From Tabrizicola sp. (GTDB lineage Bacteria; Pseudomonadota; Alphaproteobacteria; Rhodobacterales; Rhodobacteraceae), in NCBI RefSeq assembly GCF_030373185.1, contig NZ_JAUCZH010000004.1:248001-312000 (forward strand): 64,000 nt of DNA, given 5' to 3'. The position numbers were made by a program, and so were the translations under genes. Positions within the stretch are counted from its first letter, which is position 1. Every line of letters starts with the position of its first letter. This document shows, in pieces, positions 26,911-35,734 of this stretch. The notes below the pieces were generated by a model, which saw nothing but the letters and a program-made list of their open reading frames with translations, had not been told where the DNA came from and did not search any database.

Positions 26911-26942
26911 GGCAGCGGCGGTTTACCGGCCCTCGCTGCCTG
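26911..26942 (+). terminator. choX-choW intercistronic hairpin (attenuator or stabiliser)
   Basis: GGCAGCG (26912-26918) pairs with CGCTGCC (26935-26941), enclosing CGG-TTTA-CCG, and TGTTTT follows. Placed between a binding-protein gene and its permease gene, this could lower downstream expression or protect the choX mRNA, as in maltose-type operons. Confidence 0.55.
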
Positions 26943-26981
26943 TTTTGGAATCGGGACCGCAATGAAGGGGCATTGGGCGTG

Positions 26982-27818
26982 ATGGATTGGCTGACGGCCT
27001 ACAAGATTCCCGTGGGCAAGACCGCGCAGATCGTCTTTGACTGGCTAAAGGCCAATGCGGCACCGCTGTTCGACGCCATTGCCCTTGGGCTTGAAGCCCT
27101 GGTCGATGCGATCCTGTGGCTCCTGCAAGGCCCGCCGCCGCTTCTGGTCATTGCGGTGTTCGTCGGGTTGACCTGGGTGGTGCAGCGGTCGTGGAAGACC
27201 TGCCTTCTGGTGCTGATCGGATTTCTGTTCATCCTCAATCAGGGCTACTGGGAGCCGACGACCGAAAGCCTGACGCTGGTTCTGTCGGCTTGCGTGGTCT
27301 GCATGGGGTTGGGCGTGCCTATCGGCATCGCCGCCGCGCACCGGCCGCGCCTCTATCGGGCCATGGTGCCGGTGCTGGACCTGATGCAGACCTTGCCGAC
27401 CTTCGTCTATCTCATCCCGGCCATCGTCTTTTTCGGGCTGGGCATGGTGCCGGGGCTAATTGCCACGGTGATCTTCGTCCTGCCCGCACCGATTCGCCTG
27501 ACCCAGCTTGGCATCGCCGCCACGCCAACCGCGCTGACCGAGGCGGCAACCGCCTTTGGCGCGACGCCCCGGCAGTTGCTGTGGAAGGTCGAACTGCCCT
27601 GGGCGCTGCCTCAGATCATGGTCGGGCTGAACCAGACCATCATGCTGTCCCTGTCGATGGTCGTGATTGCCGCCCTTGTCGGGGCGGATGGCCTTGGCAA
27701 GCCGGTGATGCAGGCGCTGAGCCGGGTGAACACCGCGCTTGGCTTCGAGTCCGGCTTTGTCATCGTGGTCGTGGCCATCCTGCTGGACCGGATGCTGCGC
27801 GTGGGGGGCCGCAAATGA
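26982..27818 (+). CDS. choW: Choline ABC transporter permease
   Basis: The permease has 278 residues with about six membrane helices, family of ProW/OpuAB. The EAA loop is TEAATAFGATPRQLLWKVELPWALPQIMVG (near residue 178). Start at ATG 26982 (MDWLTAYKIPVGK); the in-frame GTG 26979 and TTG 26973 are possible alternatives. The stop overlaps the choV start (ATGA), so transporter subunits are made together. Confidence 0.93.
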   Translation: MDWLTAYKIPVGKTAQIVFDWLKANAAPLFDAIALGLEALVDAILWLLQGPPPLLVIAVFVGLTWVVQRSWKTCLLVLIGFLFILNQGYWEPTTESLTLVLSACVVCMGLGVPIGIAAAHRPRLYRAMVPVLDLMQTLPTFVYLIPAIVFFGLGMVPGLIATVIFVLPAPIRLTQLGIAATPTALTEAATAFGATPRQLLWKVELPWALPQIMVGLNQTIMLSLSMVVIAALVGADGLGKPVMQALSRVNTALGFESGFVIVVVAILLDRMLRVGGRK

Positions 27819-28867
27819 ACCGCATGACCGATCCGAAAGAAACCGCGGGCCTTGCTGTTCGGTTCGACAATGTCTCGATCGTCTTCGGGGACTACCCCGA
27901 CCGCGCCCTGCCGCTGATGGACCTGGGGCAAAGCCGGGGGGATATCCAGCAAGCGACCGGTCAGGTGCTTGGGGTGCATGATTGCAGCCTTGATGTGGCC
28001 GAGGGCGAGATTCTGGTCCTGATGGGGTTGTCCGGGTCCGGCAAATCCACGCTTCTGCGGGCGGTGAACGGGCTGAACCCGGTCTGCCGGGGGGCGGTCT
28101 GGGTCAGCGATGGCAACGGGCTGGTTGATGTGACCCATGCCGACCCGTCCACCCTGCGCCGGATCCGGCTGAGCCGCGTGGCGATGGTATTCCAGCAATT
28201 CGGCCTGCTGCCCTGGCGCTCGGTGCGCGAAAACGTCGGCCTTGGGCTGGAACTTGGCGGCATGTCAGTTGCCGAGCGCAAGGACCGTGTCGATGCACAA
28301 CTGAAACTGGTGAACCTGTCGCAATGGGCCGACCGCAAGGTGGGCGAATTGTCCGGCGGCATGCAGCAACGCGTCGGGCTGGCCCGCGCCTTTGCCACCG
28401 AAGCACCCATCCTCTTGATGGACGAGCCCTTTTCGGCGCTGGACCCCCTGATCCGGGCCAAGTTGCAGGATGAACTTCTGGAGCTGCAATCCAGCCTCAA
28501 GCGCACGATCGTCTTCGTCAGTCACGATCTGGACGAGGCCTTCAAGATCGGCAACCGAATCGCACTGATGGAAGGCGGGCGGATCGTGCAATGCGGCACC
28601 GCGCGCGAAATCATCGCCAATCCGGTCAGCGACTATGTGGCGGATTTCGTCGCCCACATGAACCCTCTGGGTGTATTGACCGCACGGGATGTGATGGCCC
28701 CGGGCGAGGGCAGCGGTCGCGAGGTAACCCCGGAAACACCGGTCAAGCTGGTGATGGAGGCCCTGCGCGGCGGGGCCGAAAACCTGACCGTGGTCGACAA
28801 TGGCCAGCGGCTTGGCATCATCCGGGCGACGGATGTGATGGGCAGGCTCTTGAACCCGCGCGGCTGA
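27815..28867 (+). CDS. choV: Choline ABC transporter ATP-binding protein
   Basis: The protein has 350 residues: ABC ATPase domain with Walker A GLSGSGKST (near residue 73), Q loop, signature LSGGMQQRVGLARAF and Walker B ILLMDEPFSALDPL, then a C-terminal CBS-like extension (about 290-350, LTARDVMAPGEGSGREVTP...RATDVMGRLL). This extension is characteristic of glycine betaine/choline transporters and often mediates osmotic or ionic regulation. The N-terminal DLGQSRGDIQQATGQVLGVHDCSL insertion is a ChoV-type feature. Confidence 0.95.
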   Translation: MNRMTDPKETAGLAVRFDNVSIVFGDYPDRALPLMDLGQSRGDIQQATGQVLGVHDCSLDVAEGEILVLMGLSGSGKSTLLRAVNGLNPVCRGAVWVSDGNGLVDVTHADPSTLRRIRLSRVAMVFQQFGLLPWRSVRENVGLGLELGGMSVAERKDRVDAQLKLVNLSQWADRKVGELSGGMQQRVGLARAFATEAPILLMDEPFSALDPLIRAKLQDELLELQSSLKRTIVFVSHDLDEAFKIGNRIALMEGGRIVQCGTAREIIANPVSDYVADFVAHMNPLGVLTARDVMAPGEGSGREVTPETPVKLVMEALRGGAENLTVVDNGQRLGIIRATDVMGRLLNPRG

Positions 28868-28901
28868 CGGGACGCTTGCGGGAAGAAGCGTAATCCTGCG
28901 G

Positions 28902-28921
28902 TGCGGGCGCAGGCGCCCGCA
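28902..28921 (+). terminator. Hairpin after choV
   Basis: TGCGGGC (28902-28908) pairs with GCCCGCA (28915-28921) 34 bases past the choV stop. Only two Ts follow, so its strength is unclear; the repeat element with another hairpin follows directly. Confidence 0.5.
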
Positions 28922-28934
28922 TTCCCCTGCGTTC

Positions 28935-29008
28935 GGGGGGCCTTCTGCCCCCCAAGGCGCCGCAGAGGCGGCACCTTTCCCCCCGAGGATATTTGGCGAA
29001 GAGAAAGG
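28935..29008 (+). repeat. Intergenic hairpin plus GATATTT-GAAGAGAAA element
   Basis: GGGGGG-CCTTCTG-CCCCCC (28935-28953) is followed by a spacer and CCCCGAGGATATTTGGCGAA then GAGAAAGG (to 29008). The hairpin is the reverse complement of the one after the mutase gene, and the motif is the same as the AGTATTT element at 12150. It ends a base short of the topA stop codon and marks the end of the choXWV operon. Confidence 0.7.
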
Positions 29009-29009
29009 G

Positions 29010-31595
29010 CTAGTCCGTCTTTGCCTTCTTCGCCGCCGGCTTCTTGGCGGCGGGTTTCTTCGTCGCAGGCTTCTTGGCGGCGGGTTTTGACGCTGTCGCC
29101 TTCTTCGCCGCCGGCTTTCGTGCCGTCTTTCCGGATTTTCCGGCCTTTTCCGCAATGATCACAAGCGCTTCATCCAGCGTCACCGCTTCTGGCTCCAGAC
29201 CTTTCGGCAGGGTGGCGTTGATCTTGCCCCATTTCACATAAGGCCCATAGCGGCCCGGCATCACCTGCACTTCGCCGCCATCGGGATGGTCGCCCAGCAC
29301 CTTCAGCGGGCCAGCCGGGGCAGAGGCGCCGCGACGCCCGGCAGCCTTTTGCGCCAGAACCTCGACCGCGCGGTTCATGCCGATGGTGAAGACCTCCTCG
29401 ACATCGGGGATATTGGCGTAAGTTGTGCCATGCTTGACATAAGGCCCGTAGCGGCCGATGCCGGCCTCGACCAGATCGCCGGTTTCCGGATGCGGGCCGA
29501 TCGGGCGCGGCAGGGCCAACAGTTCAAGCGCCCGCTCCAACGTCAGGCTGTCCGGGGACCAGCCCTTTGGCAGGCTGGCACGATCCGGCTTGGGCTGCGC
29601 CTCGGTCGCCTCGCCGCGCTGGATGTAGGGGCCGAAGCGGCCTGCACGCAGGCTGATCGGCTGGCCGTTTTCGTCCATCCCCAGCACGCGACCATCGACC
29701 GAGCCTTCCTCACCGCCCGAGATCGGCCGGGTATAGCGACATTCGGGGTAGTTGCCGCAGCCGATGAAAGCCCCGCCCGACCGCGAGGTCTTCAGATGCA
29801 GCCGACCGGTGCCGCAGACCTGACAGACACGGGGGTCCGACCCGTCTTCGCGCAAGGGATAAAGGTGCGGGGCCAGGAATTCATCGATCTTTTCCAGCAC
29901 CTCGCCAATCCGCAGGTCTGCCGTTTCGGCAATCGCGGCGGAAAAGTCGCGCCAGAACCGGCTCAGCACATCCTTGTAATCGCGGTCACCGGCCGAGACA
30001 TCGTCCAGTTCCGTCTCAAGGTCGGCGGTGAAGTCATATTCCACATATTTGCGGAAATAATTGGTCAGGAAGGCCGTCACCAGCCGGCCCTTGTCTTCGG
30101 GGATAAGCCGGTTCTTGTCCTTGCGGACATATTCCCGGTCCTGGATCGTGGTCAGAACGCTGGCATAGGTCGAGGGGCGGCCGATCCCAAGTTCTTCCAT
30201 CCGCTTGACCAGAGTGGCTTCGGTATAGCGCGGCGGTGGCTGGGTGAAACTTTGCGCCGGGATCACCGATTTCTTCTCGGCCGCCTCGCCCTGCATGATC
30301 TGGGGCAACCGGCCTTCGTCATCGCCGTCGTCATCGCGGCCTTCGTCGTAGACCTTGAGGAAGCCGTCAAACAGCACCACCTGCCCATTGGCCCGTAGCA
30401 CCACCTGCCCGTCGGACGAGGCGACATCGACCACCGTCCGTTCCATCCGCGCCGCCGACATCTGGCTGGCGATGGTGCGCTTCCAGATCAGGTCGTAAAG
30501 GTTCGCCTGATCCTTTTCGGCAAAGCGCAGCTTGTCAGGTGCCGCGGCCATATCGGTCGGGCGGATACATTCGTGGGCTTCCTGCGCGTTCTTGGCCTTG
30601 TTCTTGTACATCCGCGGGCTGTCTGGAACATAAGACGCCCCGAACCGGCGCCTTATTTCATCGCGGGCCGACATCACGGCTTCGGGTGCCATGTCGATGC
30701 CATCGGTCCGCATGTAGGTGATGTGGCCCGCCTCATAAAGCCGCTGGGCCGTGGACATGCACTGCTTGGCCCCCATGCCCAGCTTGCGCGACGCCTCTTG
30801 CTGCAGGGTCGAGGTCATGAAGGGCGGGTACGGGTTGCGGCTGGCGGGCTTTGCCTCTACCGCCGAAACGGTCAGCAGGCGCGAGGTGACGGCCTGCACT
30901 GCCAGTTCCGCGGCCTCGGCCGTCGGCAGATCGAACTTGTCCAGCTTCTTGCCGCCAAGAACGGTCAGCCGCGCCTCGAACTCTTGTCCGCGCGGGGTCA
31001 GAAGGGTGGCCGTGACGGTCCAGAATTCGCGGGCGCGGAACGCCTCGATTTCCAGCTCACGCTCCACGATCAGGCGCAGGCAGACCGATTGCACCCGGCC
31101 CGCCGATTTCGCCCCCGGCAGCTTGCGCCACAGGACCGGCGACAGGGTGAAGCCCACCAGATAATCCAGCGCGCGGCGGGCGAGATAGGCCTCGACCAGC
31201 GGTTTGTCGACCTGCCGGGGGTTCTTCATCGCCGCCGTCACCGCGTCCTTGGTGATCGCGTTGAAGGTCACGCGCGCGACGGTCTTGCCCTTCTTGAGGC
31301 TGGAGGCCAGCGCCTCTTGCAGGTGCCAGGAAATCGCCTCGCCCTCACGGTCGGGGTCGGTGGCAAGGATCAGCGTATCGTCGGATTTCAACGCCTCGGC
31401 AATCGCCTTCACATGCTTGCGGCTTTCGGGCGAGACTTCCCAAGTCATCGCAAAGCCGTCATCCGGGGCGACCGAGCCATCCTTGGGCGGCAGGTCGCGC
31501 ACATGGCCGTAAGAAGCGAGGACGGTGAAGTCCGACCCAAGATACTTGTTGATTGTCTTGGCCTTGGCGGGGGATTCAACGACGACGACTGGCAT
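29010..31595 (-). CDS. topA: DNA topoisomerase I
   Basis: This type IA topoisomerase of 861 residues relaxes negative supercoils. It begins with a Toprim domain (PVVVVESPAKAKTINKYLG). The active-site tyrosine is in GHITYMRTDGID (near residue 300), where the family usually has RTDS. One four-cysteine zinc finger is seen (CQVCGTGRLHL...CGNYPEC), then three C-terminal repeats with the pattern GRYGPYVKWG. The last 45 residues are a lysine/alanine/proline tail of KKPAAKK repeats, likely for DNA binding. I set the start at ATG 31595 because the family begins with MPVVVVESPAKA; the DNA upstream in frame is not conserved. Confidence 0.96.
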   Translation of the reverse strand: MPVVVVESPAKAKTINKYLGSDFTVLASYGHVRDLPPKDGSVAPDDGFAMTWEVSPESRKHVKAIAEALKSDDTLILATDPDREGEAISWHLQEALASSLKKGKTVARVTFNAITKDAVTAAMKNPRQVDKPLVEAYLARRALDYLVGFTLSPVLWRKLPGAKSAGRVQSVCLRLIVERELEIEAFRAREFWTVTATLLTPRGQEFEARLTVLGGKKLDKFDLPTAEAAELAVQAVTSRLLTVSAVEAKPASRNPYPPFMTSTLQQEASRKLGMGAKQCMSTAQRLYEAGHITYMRTDGIDMAPEAVMSARDEIRRRFGASYVPDSPRMYKNKAKNAQEAHECIRPTDMAAAPDKLRFAEKDQANLYDLIWKRTIASQMSAARMERTVVDVASSDGQVVLRANGQVVLFDGFLKVYDEGRDDDGDDEGRLPQIMQGEAAEKKSVIPAQSFTQPPPRYTEATLVKRMEELGIGRPSTYASVLTTIQDREYVRKDKNRLIPEDKGRLVTAFLTNYFRKYVEYDFTADLETELDDVSAGDRDYKDVLSRFWRDFSAAIAETADLRIGEVLEKIDEFLAPHLYPLREDGSDPRVCQVCGTGRLHLKTSRSGGAFIGCGNYPECRYTRPISGGEEGSVDGRVLGMDENGQPISLRAGRFGPYIQRGEATEAQPKPDRASLPKGWSPDSLTLERALELLALPRPIGPHPETGDLVEAGIGRYGPYVKHGTTYANIPDVEEVFTIGMNRAVEVLAQKAAGRRGASAPAGPLKVLGDHPDGGEVQVMPGRYGPYVKWGKINATLPKGLEPEAVTLDEALVIIAEKAGKSGKTARKPAAKKATASKPAAKKPATKKPAAKKPAAKKAKTD

Positions 31596-31832
31596 GATGT
31601 CCGAATACTCCCGAGGCCCTGCGAATGGCGAGGCACCATGTGGGACAAGCGCAGGGCTTGTCAACCGGGCGGACAGACCGCAGGGAAAGCCATTCGTGGA
31701 AGGCCCACCTCATCCGGGTGCTTGACGCGGTCAGGTCAATGCGCCGGGCTGATCGCGCTGGCGACGGGGTTTGCCGGTTCAGCCCCCCATTGAAGCCCGG
31801 CGCGTTTGCGGCCCCGGACGAAAGCCTTGGCG
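31596..31832. other. topA-dprA intergenic region, no gene seen
   Basis: This 237-base stretch must hold the topA promoter. At 31602-31615 it shows CGAATACTCCCGAG, a short degenerate match to the AGTATTT element (minus orientation). No other structure is clear. Confidence 0.4.
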
Positions 31833-32984
31833 TCAATCCACCCGCGACAAAAGGCCCCCGGCCTGGCGGTTGATCCTACCGTCAAGTTCAAGCGTCAGCA
31901 GTTCGGGGGCCAATTGGGCCGGGGTCACGGCAAGATCACGCAAAAGCTGATCCTCTGCCAGGGGGCTTGGTCCAAGCCGGTCAAGGATCATGCTGTGCAA
32001 AAGCGCCGTGTCCTTCAGGGGCCGTTGCGCCGCCTCTGGCCCCGGCAGGGGGGACATTCGCGGCGCGGGCTCCGGCATGGCGGCAGCGGGTGCGCCCAGC
32101 GCCTCCATTACATCGGCGGTGCCGCGGATCAGTATTGCACCGTCGCGGATCAGCATGTTGCAGCCACCGGCCCGCGGGTCAAACGGATGCCCCGGCACGG
32201 CCATCACGTCGCGCCCCTGATCAAGTGCTGCGCGTGCGGTGATCAGGCTGCCGGATTTCGCCGCCGCCTCCACCACGATCACCGCGCGGGCAAGCCCGGA
32301 AACCAGCCTGTTGCGCAAAGGGAAATGCCGTGCCTGCGGTTCCAGACCGGGGGGCTGTTCGCTGATCCGGCAGCCTTTGGTGGCAATCTCTTGCGCCAGC
32401 GCAAGATTTTCAGGCGGGTAGATCACATCAACCCCGCCCGCCATCACAGCGACAGTCCGGGCCGGACCACCTTCTGCCAGGGCCGCCGCATGCGCTTCGG
32501 TGTCGATCCCGCGCGCAAGTCCCGAAACCACGGTAAATCCGGCCGCCGCCAACCCCTGCCCCAGCCGCCGCGCCGTGCGCATCCCAAGCGATGAGGCGTT
32601 GCGCGCGCCCACCATCGCTACCGCTGGGCGGTTCAACAGGCTGACATCGCCCAGCGCCCAAAGCACCGGTGGCGCATCAGGCAAATCCATCAGGGCGCGG
32701 GGATAGTCCGGCTCGCCATACACCAAAAGCCGCGCTTCCGCCTTGGCACCTTGGCGCATCTCGGCCTCCGCGACGCCAGTCGGGCAAACCTCATAGCGGT
32801 CCACCCCGGCTGCCCGCGCAATGCCCGGCAACGCCGCCAGCGCCGCCCGGGCCGAACCGTGTTCGGCCATCAGCCGATGCCACGTCACCGGCCCAACCCG
32901 GCGCGACCGGACAAGGCGCAAGGCATCAAGCCTGTCATCGGCCAACCGCGAAAGATCCGGGTTCGAAAGCTGACCATCCGCCAT
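31833..32984 (-). CDS. dprA: DNA-processing protein DprA
   Basis: This 383-residue protein loads RecA on incoming single-stranded DNA during natural transformation. The Rossmann-like DprA domain contains PAVAMVGARNASSLGMRTARRLGQGLA, the SGLARGIDTEAH loop, and the FPLRNRLVSGLARAVIVVEAAAKSGSLITARAALDQGRDVMAVPG core. The C-terminus (last 60 residues) looks like the winged-helix DML1-type domain. ATG 32984 gives MADGQLSNPDL; an upstream in-frame start exists but covers the repeat element. Other competence genes are not in the window. Confidence 0.93.
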   Translation of the reverse strand: MADGQLSNPDLSRLADDRLDALRLVRSRRVGPVTWHRLMAEHGSARAALAALPGIARAAGVDRYEVCPTGVAEAEMRQGAKAEARLLVYGEPDYPRALMDLPDAPPVLWALGDVSLLNRPAVAMVGARNASSLGMRTARRLGQGLAAAGFTVVSGLARGIDTEAHAAALAEGGPARTVAVMAGGVDVIYPPENLALAQEIATKGCRISEQPPGLEPQARHFPLRNRLVSGLARAVIVVEAAAKSGSLITARAALDQGRDVMAVPGHPFDPRAGGCNMLIRDGAILIRGTADVMEALGAPAAAMPEPAPRMSPLPGPEAAQRPLKDTALLHSMILDRLGPSPLAEDQLLRDLAVTPAQLAPELLTLELDGRINRQAGGLLSRVD

Positions 32985-33051
32985 CTGCCACCTCGCCTCA
33001 TATCCGGCTTCAAGCCTGCACCGCTCAGGGTTAACGAAAGCTGAACGCGCT

Positions 33052-33077
33052 TTGCTCTTTTCCAAAATACTCCCGCC
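33052..33077 (-). repeat. AGTATTT-GGAAAAGAGCAA element (orphan copy)
   Basis: Read on the minus strand, GGCGGGAGTATTTTGGAAAA then GAGCAA matches the copy at 12145-12170 over nearly all positions. It stands in the divergent gap between dprA and gabT, where no gene ends, so here it cannot be a simple terminator. Confidence 0.65.
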
Positions 33078-33206
33078 GGAGGCTTCCGAACCTGTCGCCA
33101 AGACGCGGCATCAGGATCATCGCAAGAAGGATTGAACCCGTTCGGATTTTTTGATCAAATGGCCCCAAAGACTCCGAGGCCCCGGAGTCGCCAAGGGAGC
33201 AAGACC

Positions 33207-34484
33207 ATGCTGAATGCCGAAGTTGCCAAGCGCCGTGACGATGCCATCTCGCGCGGGGTGGGGATGATGACCCAGATCTACGCCGACCGGGCGCTTAACG
33301 CCGAGGTCTGGGATATCGAGGGCAACCGCTACATCGACTTTGCCGCCGGAATCGCGGTGGTGAACACCGGTCATTGCCACCCGAAGGTCATGGCGGCCGT
33401 GGCGAACCAGATGACGAAATTCACCCACACCTGCCATCAGGTGATGCCCTATGAAAACTACATCCGGCTGGCGGAACGTCTGAACGACAAGGTGCCGGGC
33501 GATTTCAAGAAGAAGACGATCTTTGTTACCACCGGTGCCGAGGCCTGCGAGAACGCGGTCAAGATCGCCCGCATCGCCACGGGCCGCAACGCCGTCATCG
33601 CCTTTGGTGGCGGCTTCCATGGCCGGACCTTCATGGGCATGGCGCTGACCGGCAAGGTCGAGCCATACAAGAAGGGCTTCGGCAGCATGATGCCGGATGT
33701 CTTCCACGTCCCCTTCCCAATGGACCCGCACGGGATCTCGACCGCTGACGCGATGAAGGGGATCGAAAAGCTGTTCAAGGCCGATCTCGACCCAGCCCGC
33801 GTCGCCGCCATCATCTTTGAACCGGTGCAGGGCGAAGGTGGTTTCTACCCCGCGCCGACCGATCTGGTCCGCGCCATCCGCGCGCTTTGCGACAAGCATG
33901 GCATCGTGATGATCGCCGATGAGGTGCAGACCGGCTTTGCCCGCACCGGCGCCCTTTTCGCAATGGAAGCGCATGGCGTTGCGGCTGACCTGACGACCAT
34001 GGCCAAGGGTCTTGCGGGCGGTCTGCCGCTGGCCGCCGTCACCGGACGGGCCGATCTGATGGACGCTGCCAATCCCGGGGGCTTGGGCGGCACCTATGCC
34101 GGCAACCCGCTTGGCATCGCCGCCGCCAATGCCGTCCTTGACGTGATCGAGGAAGAAGATCTTTGCGCCCGCGCCAATGAACTCGGCTCACGCCTGAAGC
34201 AACGGCTTGAGGCCATCCGCTCGACCACGCCGGAAATCATCGACATCCGTGGCCCGGGCTTCATGGTCGCCGTGGAATTCGCCGATCCTTCCAGCAAGGA
34301 GCCCGATGCCGGCTTCACCGGGCGCGTCCGGATGGAAGCGCAGAAGCGAGGGTTGATCCTGCTGACCTGCGGGGTCTATGGCAACGTGGTCCGCTTCCTG
34401 GCCCCGATCACCATCCCCGACGCCCATTTCGCCGAGGCGATGGACATCCTCGAAGCCTCTGTTGCCGCTGCCCGACAGGGTTGA
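33207..34484 (+). CDS. gabT: 4-aminobutyrate-2-oxoglutarate transaminase
   Basis: This class III PLP aminotransferase of 425 residues converts GABA and 2-oxoglutarate to succinate semialdehyde and glutamate. The PLP lysine is in TTMAKGLAGGLPLAAVTG (near residue 268), the phosphate loop is TTGAEACENAVKIAR, and VMIADEVQTGFARTG contains the Asp that contacts the pyridine nitrogen. Length matches E. coli GabT. ATG 33207 (MLNAEVAKRRDDA) is taken because GGGAG precedes it; an upstream ATG at 33132 adds a non-conserved leader. gabD is not in the window, so the exact substrate (GABA, 5-aminovalerate or similar) remains open. Confidence 0.88.
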   Translation: MLNAEVAKRRDDAISRGVGMMTQIYADRALNAEVWDIEGNRYIDFAAGIAVVNTGHCHPKVMAAVANQMTKFTHTCHQVMPYENYIRLAERLNDKVPGDFKKKTIFVTTGAEACENAVKIARIATGRNAVIAFGGGFHGRTFMGMALTGKVEPYKKGFGSMMPDVFHVPFPMDPHGISTADAMKGIEKLFKADLDPARVAAIIFEPVQGEGGFYPAPTDLVRAIRALCDKHGIVMIADEVQTGFARTGALFAMEAHGVAADLTTMAKGLAGGLPLAAVTGRADLMDAANPGGLGGTYAGNPLGIAAANAVLDVIEEEDLCARANELGSRLKQRLEAIRSTTPEIIDIRGPGFMVAVEFADPSSKEPDAGFTGRVRMEAQKRGLILLTCGVYGNVVRFLAPITIPDAHFAEAMDILEASVAAARQG

Positions 34485-34739
34485 AGCCGGGCCAACTCCT
34501 GGCTGAGGCAGGGTAATTCGGGATTGGACGATCACGGTCCGTGCAGGAGCTCCGGGTGCGCCGCGCCTGCGGTTCCTGCATCATCCCGGGCCTGAACAAT
34601 TCGGCTGCGCGGAAACTCGCCGGCAATTTGCCCTGACGGCAGCTTCCTGCCGGTCGCGAAAAGTTATGGCGGCAGGCAGGTTCTTCCGCCCGGAGATCAG
34701 GTAATCTGAAGCTGCGCAATTGACGCAAGGAGCCTGATC
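34485..34739. other. Intergenic region before a small lipoprotein gene
   Basis: These 255 bases carry no convincing reading frame. AAGGAG at 34727-34732 is the ribosome site for the following gene. No strong terminator for gabT was identified. Confidence 0.4.
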
Positions 34740-35000
34740 ATGACCCGAGTCTTTCTGATTCTTTCCCTGCTGCCCCTGACGGTGGCCGCCTGCACTCCGA
34801 CCGAGCAGCGGGCCTCTGTTGGCGCACTAGGCGGTGCGGCTGTCGGGGCCGCGCTCTCGTCTGACAGTGACCGCAAGAAGGGCGCCTTGATCGGGGCCGC
34901 AGTCGGCGCCGCAGCCGTCACCCTGATCGGCCCTGCCCCCACACCGGGCCAGTGCTACTACCGCGACCAGTACGGCCAGCGCTACATCGCGGCCTGCTAA
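34740..35000 (+). CDS. Glycine-zipper (YMGG-like) lipoprotein
   Basis: This protein of 86 residues has a signal with lipobox VAAC (Cys18), followed by two glycine-zipper segments (SVGALGGAAVGAALSSDSDRKKG and ALIGAAVGAAAVTLIG) and a C-terminal cysteine-containing tail (CYYRDQYGQRYIAAC). It is probably an outer-membrane-associated small lipoprotein. The ribosome site AAGGAG is at good distance. Its downstream hairpin (35002-35021) and the IS insertion follow. Confidence 0.8.
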   Translation: MTRVFLILSLLPLTVAACTPTEQRASVGALGGAAVGAALSSDSDRKKGALIGAAVGAAAVTLIGPAPTPGQCYYRDQYGQRYIAAC

Positions 35001-35001
35001 G

Positions 35002-35021
35002 GGGCGCGGTAGCCCGCGCCC
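35002..35021 (+). terminator. Hairpin after the glycine-zipper lipoprotein gene
   Basis: GGGCGCGG pairs with CCGCGCCC around TAGC, starting one base after the stop codon. No T run follows. Confidence 0.5.
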
Positions 35022-35104
35022 TGACGGCGCTGAGCAGAGGCCATCTGCCCCGTCGCGGGCGGGTGGCTTCGCGGATGACCCTAGGGTCAGGACTCGTTCT
35101 TGTT

Positions 35105-35734
35105 TCATAGCCAGAACATGACGGTTGCGGCGAGCGCGACGGCGGAGAGGAAGACCTTCGGGCACCGGTCGTAGCGGGTGGCAACCCGCCGCCAATCCTT
35201 GAGCCGCCCGAACATGATCTCGATCCGGTTGCGGCGTTTGTAGCGGCGCTTGTCGTGCTTGATGGGCTTGCCGCGTGACTTCCGGCCAGGGATGCAGGGC
35301 TTTATCCCCTTGTCTTTCAACGCTTCTCTGAACCAGTCGGCGTCATAGCCGCGGTCGGCCAGCAGCCAATCCGCCTTTGGCAGACTGTCCAGAAGGGCCG
35401 CCGCACCCGTGTAGTCGCTGATCTGGCCTGCCGTCATGAAGAAGCGGATCGGGCGACCCTCGGCATCGGTGACGGCATGCAGCTTTGTGTTCATGCCGCC
35501 CTTGGTCCGGCCGATCAGGCGGCCCTTTTGATCGTCAGCACCCCCTTTTTCGACCGCAGGCTGGTCGCCGTGCGGTGTGCCTTCAGATAGGTGGCATCGA
35601 TCATCACTGTCTTCGGAACGGCCGCCTCTGCCGCCAGACCTTCCATCATCCGGGCGAAGACGCCCTTGTCGCCCCATCGCTTCCAACGGTTGTAGAGGGT
35701 CTTCGGCGGGCCATACTCCCGGGGTGCATCGCAC
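35105..35734 (-). CDS. IS5-family transposase, C-terminal part (orfB)
   Basis: This frame is joined to orfA by a -1 frameshift. The useful part begins after the slippery run at 35541-35550 and holds the rest of the DDE core: LLADRGYDAD supplies the second aspartate and RRNRIEIMFGRLKDWRRVATRYDR the glutamate with the K/R spacing of the IS4/IS5 DDE domain. Residues before the slippery site, up to 35734, are an out-of-frame open stretch and probably not translated. Likely product is an OrfAB fusion of roughly 260 residues that cuts and joins the element ends. Confidence 0.8.
   Translation of the reverse strand: MRCTPGVWPAEDPLQPLEAMGRQGRLRPDDGRSGGRGGRSEDSDDRCHLSEGTPHGDQPAVEKGGADDQKGRLIGRTKGGMNTKLHAVTDAEGRPIRFFMTAGQISDYTGAAALLDSLPKADWLLADRGYDADWFREALKDKGIKPCIPGRKSRGKPIKHDKRRYKRRNRIEIMFGRLKDWRRVATRYDRCPKVFLSAVALAATVMFWL

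Noticed and set aside
29013-29145. Short repeated sequence that looked like a CRISPR or minisatellite array
   Set aside because: Repeats are imperfect and in frame with the Lys/Ala/Pro tail of TopA; no unique spacers are present.
33148-33157. TTTTGATCAA upstream of gabT as an FNR box
   Set aside because: The TTGA and TCAA halves overlap or lack the six-base spacer needed.
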